Assembly: GCF_031177825.1 (NCBI RefSeq)
Contig: NZ_JAPSKE010000019.1
Coordinates: forward strand, 1 to 64,000
Source of the DNA: Paenibacillus sp.
GTDB lineage: Bacteria > Bacillota > Bacilli > Paenibacillales > YIM-B00363
DNA: 64,000 bases
Direction: 5' to 3'
Under the pieces are notes generated by a model. The model worked only from the letters and a program-made list of their open reading frames with translations. It was not told the DNA's origin and searched no databases. This document shows, piece after piece, positions 62,252 through 64,000 of this stretch (position 1 is the first letter of the stretch; the number at the start of each line of letters is the position of its first letter). The translations under genes and the position numbers were made by a program.

Positions 62252-62479
62252 ATGTTGAATGTGGAAAATTGCAAAGGCTGCGGCAAGCTGATCTTGAGGA
62301 AGCCGGGACACCCGTTTTGTCCGGCGTGCGCGGCTTCGCGCGCGGAGGAGGTGCGGCGGATTAAACATTATGTCTTGCGGCACCCGTCCGCGACGATTCT
62401 GGACATTCATCGGAACGCGGGCATTCCGCTGAAGGCGATTCACGAATTGATCCGCGAAGACCGGGTTCAGCTGCAGTAA
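62252..62479 (+). CDS. YvyF-like (flagellar operon TIGR03826-type) zinc-ribbon HTH protein
   Basis: A 75-residue protein. VENCKGCGKLILRKPGHPFC then PACAASR forms a Cys4 zinc ribbon, and the C-terminal part ATILDIHRNAGIPLKAIHEL is a small helix-turn-helix like that of MerR/YvyF proteins. TTG start with GAGAGGCGG upstream. YvyF normally sits in flagellar operons; here it stands alone between a deacetylase and a sensor kinase, so that role is uncertain. The similarity is from memory of the family pattern. Confidence 0.65.
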   Translation: MLNVENCKGCGKLILRKPGHPFCPACAASRAEEVRRIKHYVLRHPSATILDIHRNAGIPLKAIHELIREDRVQLQ

Positions 62480-62496
62480 CCTACGGATAACTTAGA

Positions 62497-62529
62497 AAAT
62501 AGGGGCGCCGCGAAGAGGCGTCCCTATTT
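62497..62529 (+). terminator. Rho-independent terminator
   Basis: AAATAGGGGCGCC and GGCGTCCCTATTT pair with one mismatch around GCGAAGA. It ends the YvyF-like gene. Confidence 0.7.
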
Positions 62530-62532
62530 GCC

Positions 62533-62557
62533 GTGTGGTATAATTTCCTAACCACAC
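62533..62557 (+). promoter_or_regulatory. Inverted repeat around a -10 element before the sensor kinase
   Basis: GTGTGGT (62533-62539) and ACCACAC (62551-62557) are perfect inverted repeats with TATAAT at 62539-62544 between them. The pair could be a repressor site or the core of a weak hairpin. Confidence 0.45.
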
Positions 62558-62585
62558 AATGAATGACTTGTCGGAGGGAACGTCC

Positions 62586-64000
62586 TTGAACGTGAGCTAT
62601 GAGGTACTATTCGAGCGGCATCCGGATGCTGTGATCGTTATGGACGCGGAAGGATATATCGCGTATGCCAACCCGACGGCGCGCGAGCTGCTTGGCGAGG
62701 AGCATCGGAGGGTCCAGAGGCCGCAGTACCGGCATGCGCTGCGCTCCGGGGAGTTCGAAATGTTCCATTATTATTTCCAACAAGCGGTCGAACGAGGAGA
62801 AGCGCGAGCGTTCGAAATGGGCGTCGTTCCCGGCCGCGGCGGCGGCTCCCAGGCGATGCGCGTCCGAATGGCGCCGCACGTGGACGAAGGGCGAACGATC
62901 GGCGTTTCGGTCTATATGACGCCGGCGGAGACGCGGGACGATGAGCCCCGGAAGGGATCCGCTCTCGACGTCATCGGCGCCTCGTTCATCGAAAGCCACA
63001 GCGATCCGATCTTGGTATTGGATCAGAACGCGACGATCGCGTTGGCGAACGGCTCGTTTTCCAAATTGCTGGGCTGGCGGAAGGATCAACTCGAGGGGTT
63101 CCATATTTTGCAGTGTCCCTCGATTCCGCCGTATCTCGTGACGCAAATGAACGACTTCGTTACGCGCGTATTCGCCGGAGGCGGCGACGAAGGGGCGACG
63201 ATGGAGACGATTCGCGTGACCGATCAAGGCAAGGAATATCAGATGCTGCTGACGCTGACGCCGGTTCGCGACCGGATCGGACGCGTCCGCTATTGGGCGG
63301 TTCATCTCCGAGATATTACGAAGCGGAAGTTCCTAGAGGAACAGCTCAAGCGGATCGAGCTCGAACAGGCCGTCGAGCAAGAGCTCCGAGAGCTGGAACA
63401 TCTGAAGACGGTCAGCCAGCTGGCGGCCAGCATCTCGCACGAGGTTCGCAACCCGCTGACCGTCACCCGCGGGTTCTTGCAAATGTTGAAAGATACGGCG
63501 CTGGGCGAAGAGAAGCGTCGGCAATACTTCGACTTGAGTCTAGAGGAGCTCGACCGGGCGGAGCGTATCATTACGGACTACTTGACGTTCGCGAAGCCGG
63601 CGCTCGAGCATGCCGAGCCGCTGGAGTTGAACGGGGAACTGCAGCGCATCGTGCAGGTGATCCTGCCGTTCGCCAGCATGGAAAACATCGTGGTAGAGGT
63701 CCTTCCGTCCGCGGAGGCGCTGTTCGTGCGAGGCGAGGGCAATCGACTGCATCAAGCGCTGATTAACGTCATGAAAAACGGGATCGAAGCGACGCCGGCC
63801 GGCGGAAAGCTTACGATTCGGCTGCAGCGGGTCGACGGCCGCCCCGTATTGACCATCGAGGACTCGGGCAAGGGGATGGACGAAGAACAACTTAAGCAAT
63901 TGGGGACGCCCTATTATACGACCAAGGCCAAAGGAACGGGACTCGGCACGATGGTCGCATTCAGCATCTTGAGAGCGATGGAAGCGGACATCAAGGTGGA
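62586..64000 (+). CDS. PAS-PAS sensor histidine kinase, sporulation-kinase-like (3' end cut off)
   Basis: Runs off the window, about 471 codons visible. Two PAS domains (residues about 8-110, ERHPDAVIVMDAEGYIAYAN; about 130-240, SDPILVLDQNATIALANGSF) are followed by the H-box SQLAASISHEVRNPLTVTRG, then the ATPase N-box INVMKNGIEATPAGG, G1 IEDSGKGMDEEQL and G2 KGTGLGTMVAFSIL. No transmembrane segment is seen, so it is cytosolic, like KinA, KinE and ResE-type sporulation kinases; the 'SHEVRNPLTVTRGFLQML' wording is typical of phosphorelay kinases feeding Spo0F. TTG start seven bases after GGAGGG. Confidence 0.85.
   Translation, partial: MNVSYEVLFERHPDAVIVMDAEGYIAYANPTARELLGEEHRRVQRPQYRHALRSGEFEMFHYYFQQAVERGEARAFEMGVVPGRGGGSQAMRVRMAPHVDEGRTIGVSVYMTPAETRDDEPRKGSALDVIGASFIESHSDPILVLDQNATIALANGSFSKLLGWRKDQLEGFHILQCPSIPPYLVTQMNDFVTRVFAGGGDEGATMETIRVTDQGKEYQMLLTLTPVRDRIGRVRYWAVHLRDITKRKFLEEQLKRIELEQAVEQELRELEHLKTVSQLAASISHEVRNPLTVTRGFLQMLKDTALGEEKRRQYFDLSLEELDRAERIITDYLTFAKPALEHAEPLELNGELQRIVQVILPFASMENIVVEVLPSAEALFVRGEGNRLHQALINVMKNGIEATPAGGKLTIRLQRVDGRPVLTIEDSGKGMDEEQLKQLGTPYYTTKAKGTGLGTMVAFSILRAMEADIKV

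Overview
The window looks like chromosome from a GC-rich, endospore-forming member of the Bacillota, most likely Paenibacillaceae. The evidence is strong AGGAGG-type ribosome binding sites with ATG, GTG and TTG starts, SigK-like sporulation promoters, YheC/YheD, CotF, PCYCGC and YitT family proteins, a KhtTU-like K+/H+ antiporter, a holin-like type I toxin and a sporulation-kinase-like histidine kinase. No rRNA, tRNA, CRISPR array, phage or complete insertion sequence was seen.

Layout. 1-1.9 kb: tail of a thiol/quinone-stress (mhq-like) operon. 1.9-6.4 kb: Gfo/Idh oxidoreductase divergent from an AraC regulator, a small lipoprotein and a large putative glycosidase. 6.4-7.9 kb: a Mef-like MFS exporter preceded by an 8-codon leader peptide nearly identical to known macrolide-sensing leaders. 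7.9-9.6 kb: a YheC/YheD-like sporulation gene and small proteins. 9.7-22.4 kb: a nucleotide-sugar and glycosyltransferase locus with five paralogous glycosyltransferases, two sugar epimerases, and a 6-dehydrogenase, 3-dehydrogenase, aminotransferase and acyltransferase set. Its left operon starts from SigK-like promoters, so I infer a spore-surface glycan.

22.4-30 kb: epoxide hydrolase, AlkZ-like protein, WYL regulator, a cation diffusion facilitator with a Cys-rich lipoprotein, and a cadC-cadA metal-export operon. 30-33.6 kb: a two-gene SigK-type unit of small proteins, then a KhtTU-like antiporter operon ending in a YitT protein. 33.7-36.7 kb: FMN reductase, MarR regulator and DHA2-type MFS exporter with operator-like palindromes. 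36.8-40.6 kb: a second YitT gene, remnants of a solute-binding protein and a chemoreceptor, a VOC gene, a predicted type I toxin-antitoxin pair, and small stress-type proteins.

40.7-48.5 kb: an SDR, an ECF sigma factor operon of VOC and GyrI-like multidomain fusions, and an apparently leaderless ArsR gene. The ArsR promoter carries the same operator as the DUF1801-like gene 7 kb away. 48.5-64 kb: MFS, NlpC/P60, phasin-like plus UbiB/ABC1, an AraC and Gfo/Idh divergent pair, glutamate synthase, polysaccharide deacetylase, a YvyF-like protein and a PAS histidine kinase cut by the window end.

The most notable points are the macrolide leader and attenuator at 6.5 kb, the overlapping divergent SigK-like promoters at 9.7 kb feeding the glycan locus, the shared ArsR operator, the GyrI/VOC/pentapeptide fusion operon and the antisense-regulated toxin at 38.8 kb. 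All calls come from reading the sequence; family assignments rest on remembered motifs and no database search was run.
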